Source of the DNA: an uncultured cyanobacterium
GTDB taxonomy: Bacteria > Cyanobacteriota > Cyanobacteriia > PCC-6307 > Cyanobiaceae
DNA length: 64,000 bases
Assembly: GCA_903917565.1 (NCBI GenBank)
Contig: CAIXBB010000023.1
Location: forward strand, 21,734-85,733
Reading direction: 5' to 3'
Shown here: positions 26,065 to 35,143 of the stretch, one piece after another
Numbering within the stretch: the stretch's first letter is position 1
Layout: every line of letters begins with the position of its first letter
Notes under the pieces: model-generated
What the model saw: only the letters and a program-made list of their open reading frames with translations
Told to the model about the DNA's origin: nothing
Databases searched by the model: none
Position numbers and translations under genes: made by a program

Positions 26065-28086
26065 TCAGGTCATGTTCTCCCCTGGGCGGGCTCCTGGCTG
26101 CAGCCGTGTCCGGACCCCCATGCTCAGGCGGGCCGCCCGGCCCCAGCCCAGGACGGCGGCGAGCAGCCCGTAGAACACGAACTCCAGCTGCCGGCGTTGC
26201 TGCCAGGCTCCGGTCCGCCGGGCGAGCTGGAACAGCCGGCGGGAGGCAGGCTCCGCTCCGGCGGCGCCGCACTGGCGGCTGAGCAGGAAGGCGGAGCGGG
26301 AGAAGCGCGCCATCTCAGGGCTGCGGCGGCCAACACCGGCGGCCAGGGCGCTGCGCAGCAGGGAGTCCTGCGCCCTGGCCCGGTCCCCCAGCTTGCGGGG
26401 GTCCAGGTGGCCCCGGTCACTGAGGTGATCGTCACCCATGTGGATCCGCCGCACGGAGACCTCGACCGGCACCCATACCAGGGGAGCCCCGACCGCGCCG
26501 GCCCTGCCGTCGTACTCCCAGTCCTCCTCGTTGATCCACGGTTGCCACGGGCCGATGCGGTCGAGCAGTTCGCGCCGATAGAGCGGGCAACTGGTGGTCC
26601 ACCAGCGCTCCAGCAGCAGCAGGGGGAACAGGCGCTCCAGCGGCGTGCCGGTGGCCCTCATCGGGCCGCGGCGCTGGACGGGCCGCCGGGAATGGTCCTC
26701 CTCCAGGCTGGGGCCATAGGCGATCCGGGCCTCGGGGCACCGGTTCAGGGCCCCCACCTGGGCGCTGAACTTGCCGGGCAGCAGCAGGTCGTCGCTGTCG
26801 AGGAACTGCACGAATTCGCCGCGGCTGTGGTCAAGGCCCCGCTGGCGGGCGGCGCCGGGTCCGCCGTTGGGCTGATGGATCACCCGGAGGATCGCCGGAT
26901 GGTCGGCGGCCAGGCCATCGGCCACGGCGCCGGTGTCGTCGCTGGAGCCGTCGTCGACGATGACGATCTCAATCGGCCGGTGGTCCTGCGCCAGCACGCT
27001 GGATACCGCTTCGCGCAGCAGAGCTGAGCGGTTGTGCACCGGAATGATCGTGCTCACCAGGCCGGGCACGGGCGCGGGCCGCAGGGCGGCGATGCGCTCG
27101 AGGGCAGGACGCTGCATCACGGCACGGGCCCGTTCCAGGTTGGGGTTGTCCCGCTGGTGCTTGAGGGGCTGGCTGCGGTGCCAGAGGTGCACGATCGGCT
27201 CGTAGCCCCAGATCCAGGTGGGGCGGGTGAGGCAGCGGTCCCAGAACTCGTTGTCCTCGCCGCCCCAGCCGACGAAGCCCTCGTCCATGCCGCCGATGGC
27301 GGCATAGGCCTCCGCGGTGATCGCCATCGAGCCCCCGGCCTCCAGGTTCTGCACGATCACTTCGGCGGGCCGCGCCCCGTAGTCCTGGGAGCCGGCGAGC
27401 ACCCGGGCGCTGTGGGCCTCGTCGAGATAGAAAACAAACCGTTTGGGGTTCACCACCGCGTAGCCGCAGGCGATTCTCTGCAGCAGGCGACGGGCATAGC
27501 CGCTCGGTACGAGCATGTCGTTGTCGTGCAGCAGAAGCACCGGAGCGCGGGCGTGGCGGGCGCCGAGATTGAAGGTGTGGGAGCGGTTGTAGGGGGCGGT
27601 CGGGTCCGGCAGGGGCCCATGGATGTGGCGCACCCAGGGCGGCAGCCGGTGGGCGATGCGGGGCTCGCTGTCCTGCTCGATCACCAGGCACTCCAGGCGC
27701 ACGTTCTCCTGGGCGGCGAGGGAGTCCAGGGTGGCCAGCAGCAGGGGCAGCCGCTCGCTGCCCCGGTGGCCGATCAGGACGCTCAGCTCCGGTGGCCCTT
27801 CGCTCCAGCCGGGGGCGCTGCGGCGCAGAATCGGCGCCTTCGCCAGGCAGCGATGCAGCAGGCGTCTGCCCAGCTCCGGCTGGACGCCAGGCGCATGGAG
27901 GCGGGAGGTGTAGCGCCACAGACAGGCCTGGCCAAGGCCATCGGGGGCCGCCTCCAGCCGCTCGCTGCGGTTGGCGATCGCCAGGTGGGCCGGCGCGGGC
28001 CGGCGCAGCAACCACTCGTAGCGCAGCCGCTCCTTCAGCCAGACGCCCAGTCGCTCCCTCTGGGAGGGTCCTGTCGCTTCAGCCAC
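26065..28086 (-). CDS. Tandem double-domain GT2 glycosyltransferase
   Basis: Two family 2 domains are fused in one chain of about 673 residues. The first (about 80-330) has LSVLIGHRGS, an acidic LLLHDNDML site and the GGMDEGFVGWGGEDNEF acceptor helix seen in chondroitin-polymerase-like enzymes. The second (about 345-600) has STIIPVHNRS, IVIVDDGSSDDTG and QFLDSDDLLL. The start is one of two GTG codons (28086 or 28095), both overlapping the upstream gene; neither has a strong ribosome site. A duplicated layout of this kind suits alternating or two-step sugar addition. The function is inferred from domains only. Confidence 0.85.
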   Translation of the reverse strand: MAEATGPSQRERLGVWLKERLRYEWLLRRPAPAHLAIANRSERLEAAPDGLGQACLWRYTSRLHAPGVQPELGRRLLHRCLAKAPILRRSAPGWSEGPPELSVLIGHRGSERLPLLLATLDSLAAQENVRLECLVIEQDSEPRIAHRLPPWVRHIHGPLPDPTAPYNRSHTFNLGARHARAPVLLLHDNDMLVPSGYARRLLQRIACGYAVVNPKRFVFYLDEAHSARVLAGSQDYGARPAEVIVQNLEAGGSMAITAEAYAAIGGMDEGFVGWGGEDNEFWDRCLTRPTWIWGYEPIVHLWHRSQPLKHQRDNPNLERARAVMQRPALERIAALRPAPVPGLVSTIIPVHNRSALLREAVSSVLAQDHRPIEIVIVDDGSSDDTGAVADGLAADHPAILRVIHQPNGGPGAARQRGLDHSRGEFVQFLDSDDLLLPGKFSAQVGALNRCPEARIAYGPSLEEDHSRRPVQRRGPMRATGTPLERLFPLLLLERWWTTSCPLYRRELLDRIGPWQPWINEEDWEYDGRAGAVGAPLVWVPVEVSVRRIHMGDDHLSDRGHLDPRKLGDRARAQDSLLRSALAAGVGRRSPEMARFSRSAFLLSRQCGAAGAEPASRRLFQLARRTGAWQQRRQLEFVFYGLLAAVLGWGRAARLSMGVRTRLQPGARPGENMT

Positions 28087-29404
28087 GGGGATCACCGAGA
28101 TGGTCGAGACGGCCCGCCGCCGCCAGCAGCTCCCTTTCCGCCGCACCATCGCCCTCGCCACCGGAATGGGGCCACTCGCTGCCGGCGCTGGCGTGGCGGA
28201 AGCGTTGCCCCAGCAGCCGGCGCAGATCCTCACCACGGCGGTGGCCCAGCCAGCGATCCAGCCGCCCGGCGGGGGCTCGCGGCGGTTCGGGCGGGTTCCC
28301 CGGCAGCGGGGCGAGCGCCAGCACCTGTCCGAGCGCTCGCCGCCAGGCCTCCAGGGAGGCCCCCTGGCTGTAGCGCCCGGCCACCAGGGCGTGGCCGCCC
28401 CTGGACAGCCGCTCCAGCAGCGCCGGTTGACGCAGCCGAGCCAGCTGGGCGGCGCCGGCGGCCCCATCCCCGCAGGGGAACAGCAGGGCCGTGGCGTCGT
28501 GCTCCAGGGCGCCCTCCAGGCCTGACCCCACGTAGCGGCTACTCACCACTGCCATGCCGGAGGCCATGGCCTGCCAGGCCACGATCGGGCCCGTCTCCCA
28601 GGCGGAGGTGATCACCAGGGCATGGTGATGGCCAAAGATCTGTTCCGCCAGTCGGCACTGGTCGACGTGGCCGAGCCATCGCACCCTGCCTCGCGCGATC
28701 CAGGGGGCCAGGGACGTCTCCAGGGCGGGGCGCTCGTCGCCGTCGCCGGCGATGCTGAGCTGCACGTCGATGCCCAGGGCCTGCAGAGCCGTCAGCAGTG
28801 GCGGGAGATCGTTCACCCGTTTCTGGGCCTGCTCCAGCCGGCCCACCCAGGCCAGCCGCAACGTTGCGGCTGGATCGCCGCTGGGGGCCTGCCAGGGCGG
28901 CACCGGCACGCCATAGGGGGCGTAGAGCACCCGGGCTGGATCGATCCCGCCCCGCTCGCTCGCCAGCCGGCAGGCCAGTCGATTGGTGGCGATCACCGCA
29001 TCGATGCCGGCGCCGTGGCGCCGCAGGTCGTCGAAGTACTCCGTCTGCAGGGCGTGAAGGGTCATCACCACCCGTCCGTGGAACCTCCCGCGCCGCCGGG
29101 ACCGCTGGGCTGCAGGGTAGAGATCCACCAGGTTGACGCCGAGCACGAGCTGGGGGTTCAGCCTTTCCAGCAGGGCGGCGATGGCGCGGATCCTGCCTTC
29201 GGCGCTGCCGCTGGGGTTGGTGAGTGGTTGGGCCTCCAGCGCCGGATAGGCCTGGGCGTAAGGGCCATGGCGGTGATGATCACCGTCGGGCACCGCCACC
29301 GTCACCTCGAGCCCGCCGGCCCGCAGCCCCGGCACCAGGTTCGCCAGCCAGTCCTGGACCCCGCCGAGCAGGTAGGCGGAGGGGGCGAGCACCAGCACCT
29401 TCAC
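28079..29404 (-). CDS. Family 4 glycosyltransferase
   Basis: A 441-residue GT-B protein starting VKVLVLAPSAYLLGGVQ. It has an obvious donor half (LRLAWVGRLEQAQKRVN, then ITSAWETGPIVAWQAMASGMAVV). The start is a GTG at 29404 that overlaps the upstream stop as GTGA. The sequence after about residue 370 is a basic, Pro/Arg-rich tail. The long open frame before the GTG belongs to the neighbouring gene in another frame. Confidence 0.87.
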   Translation of the reverse strand: MKVLVLAPSAYLLGGVQDWLANLVPGLRAGGLEVTVAVPDGDHHRHGPYAQAYPALEAQPLTNPSGSAEGRIRAIAALLERLNPQLVLGVNLVDLYPAAQRSRRRGRFHGRVVMTLHALQTEYFDDLRRHGAGIDAVIATNRLACRLASERGGIDPARVLYAPYGVPVPPWQAPSGDPAATLRLAWVGRLEQAQKRVNDLPPLLTALQALGIDVQLSIAGDGDERPALETSLAPWIARGRVRWLGHVDQCRLAEQIFGHHHALVITSAWETGPIVAWQAMASGMAVVSSRYVGSGLEGALEHDATALLFPCGDGAAGAAQLARLRQPALLERLSRGGHALVAGRYSQGASLEAWRRALGQVLALAPLPGNPPEPPRAPAGRLDRWLGHRRGEDLRRLLGQRFRHASAGSEWPHSGGEGDGAAERELLAAAGRLDHLGDPRG

Positions 29405-30285
29405 GGCGTTCGATCCAGGTACACGACTCCGGCCCCGGACGCGAGCAGCGGCGGCACGGGCAGGTGCGGCAGGGGGGCGATGGGGCGCACGTGGTGGCCC
29501 AGCTGGCGGATGTAGACCCCCTCCGGCGCCGGGCAGCTCTCCCACTTGCGTAAGAAGCTCTCCTGGTTCGCGGAGGTGTACTTGCCCCAGACCCTTGCCG
29601 ACTGGTCATCGAAGGAGGTGGTGACCGGATCGTCATTCGCATGGTGCAGGTAGGGGCAGTCCATCCCCACGATCCCGACGCCTGCAAGGGAGGCCCGGGC
29701 GGTGTAGTCCATGTCCTCGAAGCCGATGCCGCTGAAGCTCTGGTCGAAGGCGCCGATCCGCTCCCAGCAGTGGCGGCCGATGGCGAAGTGGGACCAGGTG
29801 TTGTTGAGCAGGGTGAGATCCACCGTTTCCCACGCCATGGTCTCCGCCCAGCGCCTCAGCCAAGGGTCGATACGCAGATCGTCGTTGAGCACCAGGGTGG
29901 TGGCCGTCGGGCTGGCTTGGAGCAGTTCGTTCCAGAGCTGGCAGAGCCCCACAACCCGATCGTGCAGCAGGAAGCGCCGATGGGGCGGCTCGCCGCTGGC
30001 CAGCTCGCCGCACATCCGCTTCAGATAACGGCTCTGGCTGGCCGGATCGCCGTGGCCATTGACGGCCACCAGAATCGGCACCTCAGGAAAGCTGCGGCGC
30101 AGCGCGCGGTACAGGGGGCGGAAGTAGCTCTCGTAGCGGGCTTCGAAGGTGGTGATCGCGATCGTGAACCGGTCGCCGAGCGGCCGCCGCGGGGGTATCA
30201 GGGCCCTCGGGATGCAGCCTCGGCTGCCGTGGAACACCGCCCGGGCAGCGAGGTAGAGGCGCAGATTGAGGGAGGAGCGGTTCAT
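29401..30285 (-). CDS. GT-A-type glycosyltransferase
   Basis: This 294-residue protein shows the order of a GT-A fold: FTIAITTFEARYES at the start, TTLVLNDDLRID as probable DxD-like metal site and SGIGFEDMDYTARA as the acceptor/catalytic segment. It is close to family 2 but with an unusual N-terminal 30 residues. The ATG at 30285 begins 22 bases after the upstream gene's stop. The next gene's GTG overlaps its stop. No specific sugar can be named. Confidence 0.8.
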   Translation of the reverse strand: MNRSSLNLRLYLAARAVFHGSRGCIPRALIPPRRPLGDRFTIAITTFEARYESYFRPLYRALRRSFPEVPILVAVNGHGDPASQSRYLKRMCGELASGEPPHRRFLLHDRVVGLCQLWNELLQASPTATTLVLNDDLRIDPWLRRWAETMAWETVDLTLLNNTWSHFAIGRHCWERIGAFDQSFSGIGFEDMDYTARASLAGVGIVGMDCPYLHHANDDPVTTSFDDQSARVWGKYTSANQESFLRKWESCPAPEGVYIRQLGHHVRPIAPLPHLPVPPLLASGAGVVYLDRTP

Positions 30286-30307
30286 GGGAGAGGGGATGGG
30301 TCCGGCC

Positions 30308-31429
30308 TTAGGAGCGCCCGAGGGTGCCGATCGCCTCCACCAGGGCGCGATAGCGCTCCTGGGGGCGGATGTGATCGTGGAAGCAGCGGGCACAGTCCTC
30401 ACGCCGGGCGTCCAGGTCGGCCCCCAGATGATGGGCCGCCGCCAGGAAACCGGCGCGGTTGTCCACCATCACGCCGCAGCCGAACTCCTCGACGAACTGA
30501 AAACTGGCCTGGCGGCTGCAGATCACCGGCACCCCCATGGCCAGGTACATGCACAGCCGGTTGGAGCTGACCCCCATGGCCTGGAACTGGGGCGCCGGAT
30601 TGGTGTACACGGCCAGGCCGATGTCGTAACCGACGGCCGATCGCCAGGCCTCCTGCCACGACAACCGCTCGGTTTCGATGTGGAGCCTGCCCCCCAGGCT
30701 GAGGCGCCGCAGCAGATAGAGGGCCAGGGGATCCACCCCGAGGGGCTGGATCACGGCGCAGAGGGAGGGATCCGCGTGCAGGGCGTCGAGCAGCCAGTCG
30801 GCGCCGGCGGTGAGGTTGAAGCCCCCGGAGATGGCCAGGGTGAGGGCATCGGGCCCGATCCCCCAGCGCTGGCGAAGCTGCTGGCGCAGGGCCGGATCCC
30901 GCTCCGGCGGGTTGCGAAAGCAGCCCGGGTAGACCAGCACCGGCTGGGCCGGCGGGAGGCCGGCGTAGTCACGCACCAGCGGCACCCGGTGGGTGTCGTT
31001 GACGATGGTGAAGCGAGCTCGCCGGTAGGCGCTCAGGCAGAGCTGTTTCCAGCGTTCCGAGCGGGGACCCCGGTAGCTGCCGGCGCGGATCTCATCTCCC
31101 AGCACGAAGGAGGGGCGACGGTGCAGACGGGCCAGCACGCCCACCACGGCGATCGGGTCCTCCGTGGTGCCCGAGAAACAGGCATAGCGGCGCCAGTGGG
31201 GACGCCAGGCCTGGCCGAGCAGCCAGCGCATCGAATAGGACACCGGGTGGGTGGTGACCCTCTCTCCGTACGGAGCGGTGCTGCCGCAGGGACCGGGGGC
31301 GAAGACGTGGACATCAAAGCCGTTCTCCAGCAGGGCGGAGATGATCGCCTCGTTGGGGGGCGAGTGCAGCAACTCCGGCACCAGCAGGAAGTGGGCGGCG
31401 ATCGGCCTTGGTGGCGAGGGACCGGTCAT
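30308..31429 (-). CDS. Glycosyltransferase, GT4-like
   Basis: The product has 373 residues. It opens with HFLLVPELLHSPPNEAII, a GT-B type first strand and loop. Its C-terminal half has LAISGGFNLTAGADWLL, then NRLCMYLAMGVPVICS, a shortened version of the GT4 donor site without the first conserved glutamate. It could therefore use a different donor type or be impaired. The ATG at 31429 follows the upstream stop by 16 bases. A membrane segment is not apparent. Confidence 0.75.
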   Translation of the reverse strand: MTGPSPPRPIAAHFLLVPELLHSPPNEAIISALLENGFDVHVFAPGPCGSTAPYGERVTTHPVSYSMRWLLGQAWRPHWRRYACFSGTTEDPIAVVGVLARLHRRPSFVLGDEIRAGSYRGPRSERWKQLCLSAYRRARFTIVNDTHRVPLVRDYAGLPPAQPVLVYPGCFRNPPERDPALRQQLRQRWGIGPDALTLAISGGFNLTAGADWLLDALHADPSLCAVIQPLGVDPLALYLLRRLSLGGRLHIETERLSWQEAWRSAVGYDIGLAVYTNPAPQFQAMGVSSNRLCMYLAMGVPVICSRQASFQFVEEFGCGVMVDNRAGFLAAAHHLGADLDARREDCARCFHDHIRPQERYRALVEAIGTLGRS

Positions 31430-31445
31430 GGGGGAATGGATGGGG

Positions 31446-32330
31446 CTAGAGCGCTCTGGGGGTGCGGGTGGTGCTGAGGTCGGTGGGCAACTCCAGCTTG
31501 CCGGCGCCGTAGTCCTCCAGCAGGCGGTGGGTGTAGGAGCGGATGAAGTCCACCGGGAAGTCCTTGCGGCCGGGGGTCGGTGCCGTTTCACTCTTCTCCC
31601 GGGCGGCGATGCGGTCGTACCAGTTGTGGTAATGGGTGATCGTGCCGTCGAGGCCGTAGAAGTTGCCCAGGCCATAGCGCAGGTAGGCCAGCTCGTCGCT
31701 CCACACCGCGGGTGGCGATGACGGCTTGAACAATGGTTCGCTCGCCCGGTTGGAGACGTAGACGTCCATGGGCACCCAGGCGAGCTGCCGCCGCTTCAGT
31801 TCCCGGGGCAGGTGGTGGGTGATGTGGGGACCATGGAAGTCGACCTCAAGCCGGGGCCGCGGCCAACGCCCCTTGCGTCGCCAGTGGAGGCGCCGGCAGC
31901 GGCGGAACCGCTCCGTGTGCATCAGCAGGAAGGAGCTCTCCGGCATGCCGGCACCGAAGGGACGGGTCAGCGGTCCACAGCCGATGTCCTGGGGCGACAC
32001 CAGCGCCACCCCTTCGCTGAGACGGGAACGGCAGAGGCTGAACCACTGCTGGGACAGGAGGATCACATCCGCATGCAGCAGCAGGGTGTAAGGGGAGCGG
32101 GAACGGCCCAGCAGGGCATTGAGCGCGTCGGGCTGGCTGCAGGAGCGCTGCACCACCTCGGCCCCCCGCTCGCGGGCGATCGCCACGGAGCGGTCGGTGG
32201 AGCCGTTGTCCAGCACGCAGACGTGCGTGTCGAGGCCCCGCGTGGTGGCTCGAATCGCCTCCAGGCAGTGGGGCAGGAACAGCTCGCTGTTCCAGCTGGT
32301 GATGCCGACGAAGAGTTCAGGTGACGTCAT
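31446..32330 (-). CDS. Family 2 glycosyltransferase, rhamnosyltransferase-like
   Basis: A 294-residue GT-A enzyme with LFVGITSWNSE, CVLDNGSTDRS and LLLHADVILLS (the last containing the metal site). The NGSTD loop is common in rhamnosyl- and related deoxyhexosyltransferases. The ATG at 32330 overlaps the upstream GT2 stop as ATGA. The gene ends with TAG at 31446. A fucose or rhamnose donor would fit the gmd-fcl genes further along, but this is only suggestive. Confidence 0.85.
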   Translation of the reverse strand: MTSPELFVGITSWNSELFLPHCLEAIRATTRGLDTHVCVLDNGSTDRSVAIARERGAEVVQRSCSQPDALNALLGRSRSPYTLLLHADVILLSQQWFSLCRSRLSEGVALVSPQDIGCGPLTRPFGAGMPESSFLLMHTERFRRCRRLHWRRKGRWPRPRLEVDFHGPHITHHLPRELKRRQLAWVPMDVYVSNRASEPLFKPSSPPAVWSDELAYLRYGLGNFYGLDGTITHYHNWYDRIAAREKSETAPTPGRKDFPVDFIRSYTHRLLEDYGAGKLELPTDLSTTRTPRAL

Positions 32331-33235
32331 GGTCTGGGGAGGAGCCGCATCCGTCGCAACAGCCGCACAGGCAGCTGGCGCTCCAGGGACTGGAGGCGCT
32401 CGCCGAGGGCGGATTTCTCCGCCAGTAGCTGCTGCACCAGCCGCTCCAGGGGCTCGCTGGCTCCGTAGCGGGCGTAGATGGTGGCCAGCTCGGCTGGGAA
32501 GCGTTCCCCCTGGCGCCGGGTCTTCACGGTGGCGTAGTAGCGCATGGCCCCCAGTTTCTCCTGGGTGACGAGACCCCTGCAGCAGCGCGAGAAGCGCCAC
32601 CAGAGGTCGTAGTCCATCAGCAGGCTCAGGCCCTCGTCCACCCCGCCGGTCTCCTGCCAGAGGGAGGCGCTCCAGAAGCAGCTCTGCTGCAGCAGGAAGC
32701 AGTCGTTCTCGATGGCCAGCAGGGTCTGCTCCGATCCTTCCCGGGCGGGCACATGGCGCAGAAATTGCTGATCAGCACTGATGATGTCGCCGCTGCCGAT
32801 CACCCATCGCCCGGCTGGATCGGCGGCGAAACACCCCAGCACGGTGCGGAAGGCTCCCGGCAGATAGAAGTCGTCGGAGTTGAGCCAGGCGAGGATCGAA
32901 CCGCTGGCCCGGCGGAACCCCTTGTTGATGGCGTCCGACTGGCCCCTGTCGGGTTCGCTGATCAGCACCCGGATCCAGGGGCGGTATCGCTCCAGCACCA
33001 CCGGGGTGTCATCGGTGCTGCCTCCGTCCACCACGATGATCTCCACGTTGTCGTACCCCTGCCAGAGGATCGAGAGCAGGGTGTCCTCGATGAAGGCCCC
33101 CTGGTTGAGGGTGGGAATGACGATCGAGAAGAGCGGCCGCTCCGGATCGGCGTTGAACCGTTCGGGCACGGCGATTGCTGCGTTCTCGGGCCAGCCGTAG
33201 AGGCGGCGGGAGCTGGCCAGGGGCACCTCAACCAC
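32327..33235 (-). CDS. Family 2 glycosyltransferase, WcaA-like
   Basis: This protein of about 302 residues has FSIVIPTLNQGAF, IIVVDGGSTDDTP, the SEPDRGQSDAINKG segment and LAWLNSDDFYLPG, which together define a well-preserved family 2 catalytic domain. The probable start is a GTG at 33235 that overlaps the stop of the upstream fragment by eight bases; a GTG at 33226 is equally possible. Neither has a clear ribosome site, consistent with translation coupled to the fragment upstream. The C-terminal third is basic. Confidence 0.86.
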   Translation of the reverse strand: MVEVPLASSRRLYGWPENAAIAVPERFNADPERPLFSIVIPTLNQGAFIEDTLLSILWQGYDNVEIIVVDGGSTDDTPVVLERYRPWIRVLISEPDRGQSDAINKGFRRASGSILAWLNSDDFYLPGAFRTVLGCFAADPAGRWVIGSGDIISADQQFLRHVPAREGSEQTLLAIENDCFLLQQSCFWSASLWQETGGVDEGLSLLMDYDLWWRFSRCCRGLVTQEKLGAMRYYATVKTRRQGERFPAELATIYARYGASEPLERLVQQLLAEKSALGERLQSLERQLPVRLLRRMRLLPRP

Positions 33236-33596
33236 GGCGGGGTCCGGCGGCAACGGCTCGTTCCATGAAGGCCAGCAGCTGGGGCGCCGGCCCATCGATG
33301 CGGGAGTGCTGGAACACCTTGGCCTGGCTGCGCTCCCCCTTTCTCCGACGGGTGTCCGGGTCAGCGCTGAGCCGGTGCAGGGCGACGGCGAAGGCCTCGA
33401 GACCAAGGAAGAGGGGATGGCTCGAGGCCGCGGCGGGGGCCGGGGCTTCGAAATCCGGCCGCAGGGACCCTTCGCTGAGCAGCACCACGGCAGGATCGAT
33501 GCCGCGCTCGTGTTGCATCAGCCAGCGCCACAGCCACAGCAGCAGCAGGGGAGCACCACTGCGGGTGGCCATGTGGGAGACGAACAGCACCCTCAT
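33228..33596 (-). pseudogene. N-terminal fragment of a GT4 glycosyltransferase
   Basis: The open frame encodes only 122 residues. It begins MRVLFVSHMATRSGAPLLL, exactly like the first strand and glycine-containing loop of GT-B glycosyltransferases. It then stops after a charged segment, without any donor-binding domain. It is coupled by ATGA to the asparagine-synthase-like gene upstream and runs into the GT2 start downstream. The best reading is a decayed or deleted GT4 whose C-terminal two thirds are gone. A small standalone accessory protein cannot be excluded because the frame is clean and its overlaps are intact. Confidence 0.6.
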
Positions 33597-35143
33597 GGGG
33601 TGATCACCTGCTTCCAGAAGATCAGGGTGAGAAGGAAGGCCAGGGTTCGAGTCCGGTCGTTGCCATGGCGATGGGCGTCCAGAATCCCGCTCAGCAGTTC
33701 CGGATCCACCAGATCGTCGATCAGCCCGGCGTGGTCGAGCAGAAAGGTATGCATGCGGGGGTCGCGATACCAGTCGGCGCTGAGGTCGTAGCTCACGTAG
33801 CGGGCCCGCCGCACGGGCGGCGTCCAGTAGAGGGGCGGGGCCTTGGCCAGCATGCGGCCCCGATCGAAGCCGTTCTCCTCGGGAAAAGTCAGCAGCTCGG
33901 GGCAGTTGCGGGAAATGGCATGGCGGTGCCAGTTGGAGCCCAGCTTCCAGCCATCGGAAAGATTCCAGATCGCTTCGATCCAGCGGCGGTCGTGGAAGGG
34001 GGAGCGCCAGGCGCTGGAGGCCCGGTACATGCGGATGCCGTTGGCGTAGAAGTTGGGCACCCGCTGTTCGAAGTAGTAGCGGGTCAGGCCTTCGAGGAAT
34101 CCCCCCCGACAGAGGCCGGAGAGTTTGGCGGCCCGCCGGCTTCGGCCCTCCGCCACCAACTCGGCGGCCAGCGGAGGAGCCAGATGGCCCAGTTCCTCTG
34201 GCGAGAAGCTGGGGTGACGCTCCAGTTTCATCCGCCAGAACTGGCCCAGGGCGGCTTCGGGAGCCACGGACGCGAGGCGGCCGAGCCAACCCCGGTCGAA
34301 GTAGTACGTACGGGCGAATTCCCCCAGCGTGCCGACGAAGAACGTGGCATCGGAGGGAATCTTGGCCCTCAGGGGATAAAGGAAGGTGTGCCAATGCCAG
34401 GCGGTCTTGGTGCCGTTGGTGAGGCTGGAGATGCTGGGCGCGTGGGCAAAGAAGTCATCGAGATCGAGGTTGATCAGCTGGTGGGGCAGATCAAAGCGCT
34501 GGGCGATGCGGCGGGCCACCTGGACGTCTGTCGCCTCCTCCCTCCCCATCGTGATCAGATGGGGGCGCAGTCCCTGTCGCAGCATCGACGCCAGGATCAC
34601 CCTGGAATCGAACCCGCCCGAGAGGGAGAGATAGGGGTTGTCTCCCGCCAGCCGGAGCACTGCGGCGTTGAGCGCTTCGACGGCGGCGTCCGGGTCGGCT
34701 GGGGCCGCCGGGATCCGGTCGAGGACCGACTCGGAGCGGAGCGCCACGCGGCCGTCGGTGAAATGCAGGATGCTGCCGGGCGGGACCCGATGGATCTGCG
34801 AATGGAGCGTCTGGTTGTCCGTGAGGTTCTCCAGCTGGCAGAGATCGCCGAGGGCCTGCCAGTTCCAGCGCCACTCCAGGCCGCTGCGGCGCAGGATCTC
34901 CGCCACCTGGTCGCCATGGAAGAGGCGGCCGTCGTGCTCGGCGTAGTAGTAGTGCGTGGCCCCGACGGGTGAGGTGACCACCGTCACGTCCCCTGCATCG
35001 GTTTCGATCACCAGGGTGTATTCCCCTTCTGTCTGCGCCAGGGCGCGGCTGCCCTGGCGCAGGAAGCGCCCCAGCAGGTCCGCCTCCGTCGTGTCGCAAT
35101 AGCCGATGCAGGTGAGTCGGTGGTCGCCGAGCTGGATGGTCAT
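33593..35143 (-). CDS. Asparagine-synthase-like protein lacking the glutaminase cysteine
   Basis: The 516-residue protein has the AsnB-type ATP-pyrophosphatase motif intact (SGGFDS, residues 175-180) and the surrounding synthetase fold. Its N-terminal domain, however, begins MTIQLGDHRL and has no Cys at position 2. The HRGPD-type elements are also missing. It cannot use glutamine in the standard way. Family precedents with this layout are beta-lactam synthetases and lasso-peptide enzymes, which adenylate a carboxylate and close a ring or form an amide with another amine. In this cluster a carboxylated sugar is a plausible substrate. The reaction is not predictable from sequence alone. It couples to GT8 upstream by ATGA. 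Confidence 0.8.
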   Translation of the reverse strand: MTIQLGDHRLTCIGYCDTTEADLLGRFLRQGSRALAQTEGEYTLVIETDAGDVTVVTSPVGATHYYYAEHDGRLFHGDQVAEILRRSGLEWRWNWQALGDLCQLENLTDNQTLHSQIHRVPPGSILHFTDGRVALRSESVLDRIPAAPADPDAAVEALNAAVLRLAGDNPYLSLSGGFDSRVILASMLRQGLRPHLITMGREEATDVQVARRIAQRFDLPHQLINLDLDDFFAHAPSISSLTNGTKTAWHWHTFLYPLRAKIPSDATFFVGTLGEFARTYYFDRGWLGRLASVAPEAALGQFWRMKLERHPSFSPEELGHLAPPLAAELVAEGRSRRAAKLSGLCRGGFLEGLTRYYFEQRVPNFYANGIRMYRASSAWRSPFHDRRWIEAIWNLSDGWKLGSNWHRHAISRNCPELLTFPEENGFDRGRMLAKAPPLYWTPPVRRARYVSYDLSADWYRDPRMHTFLLDHAGLIDDLVDPELLSGILDAHRHGNDRTRTLAFLLTLIFWKQVITP

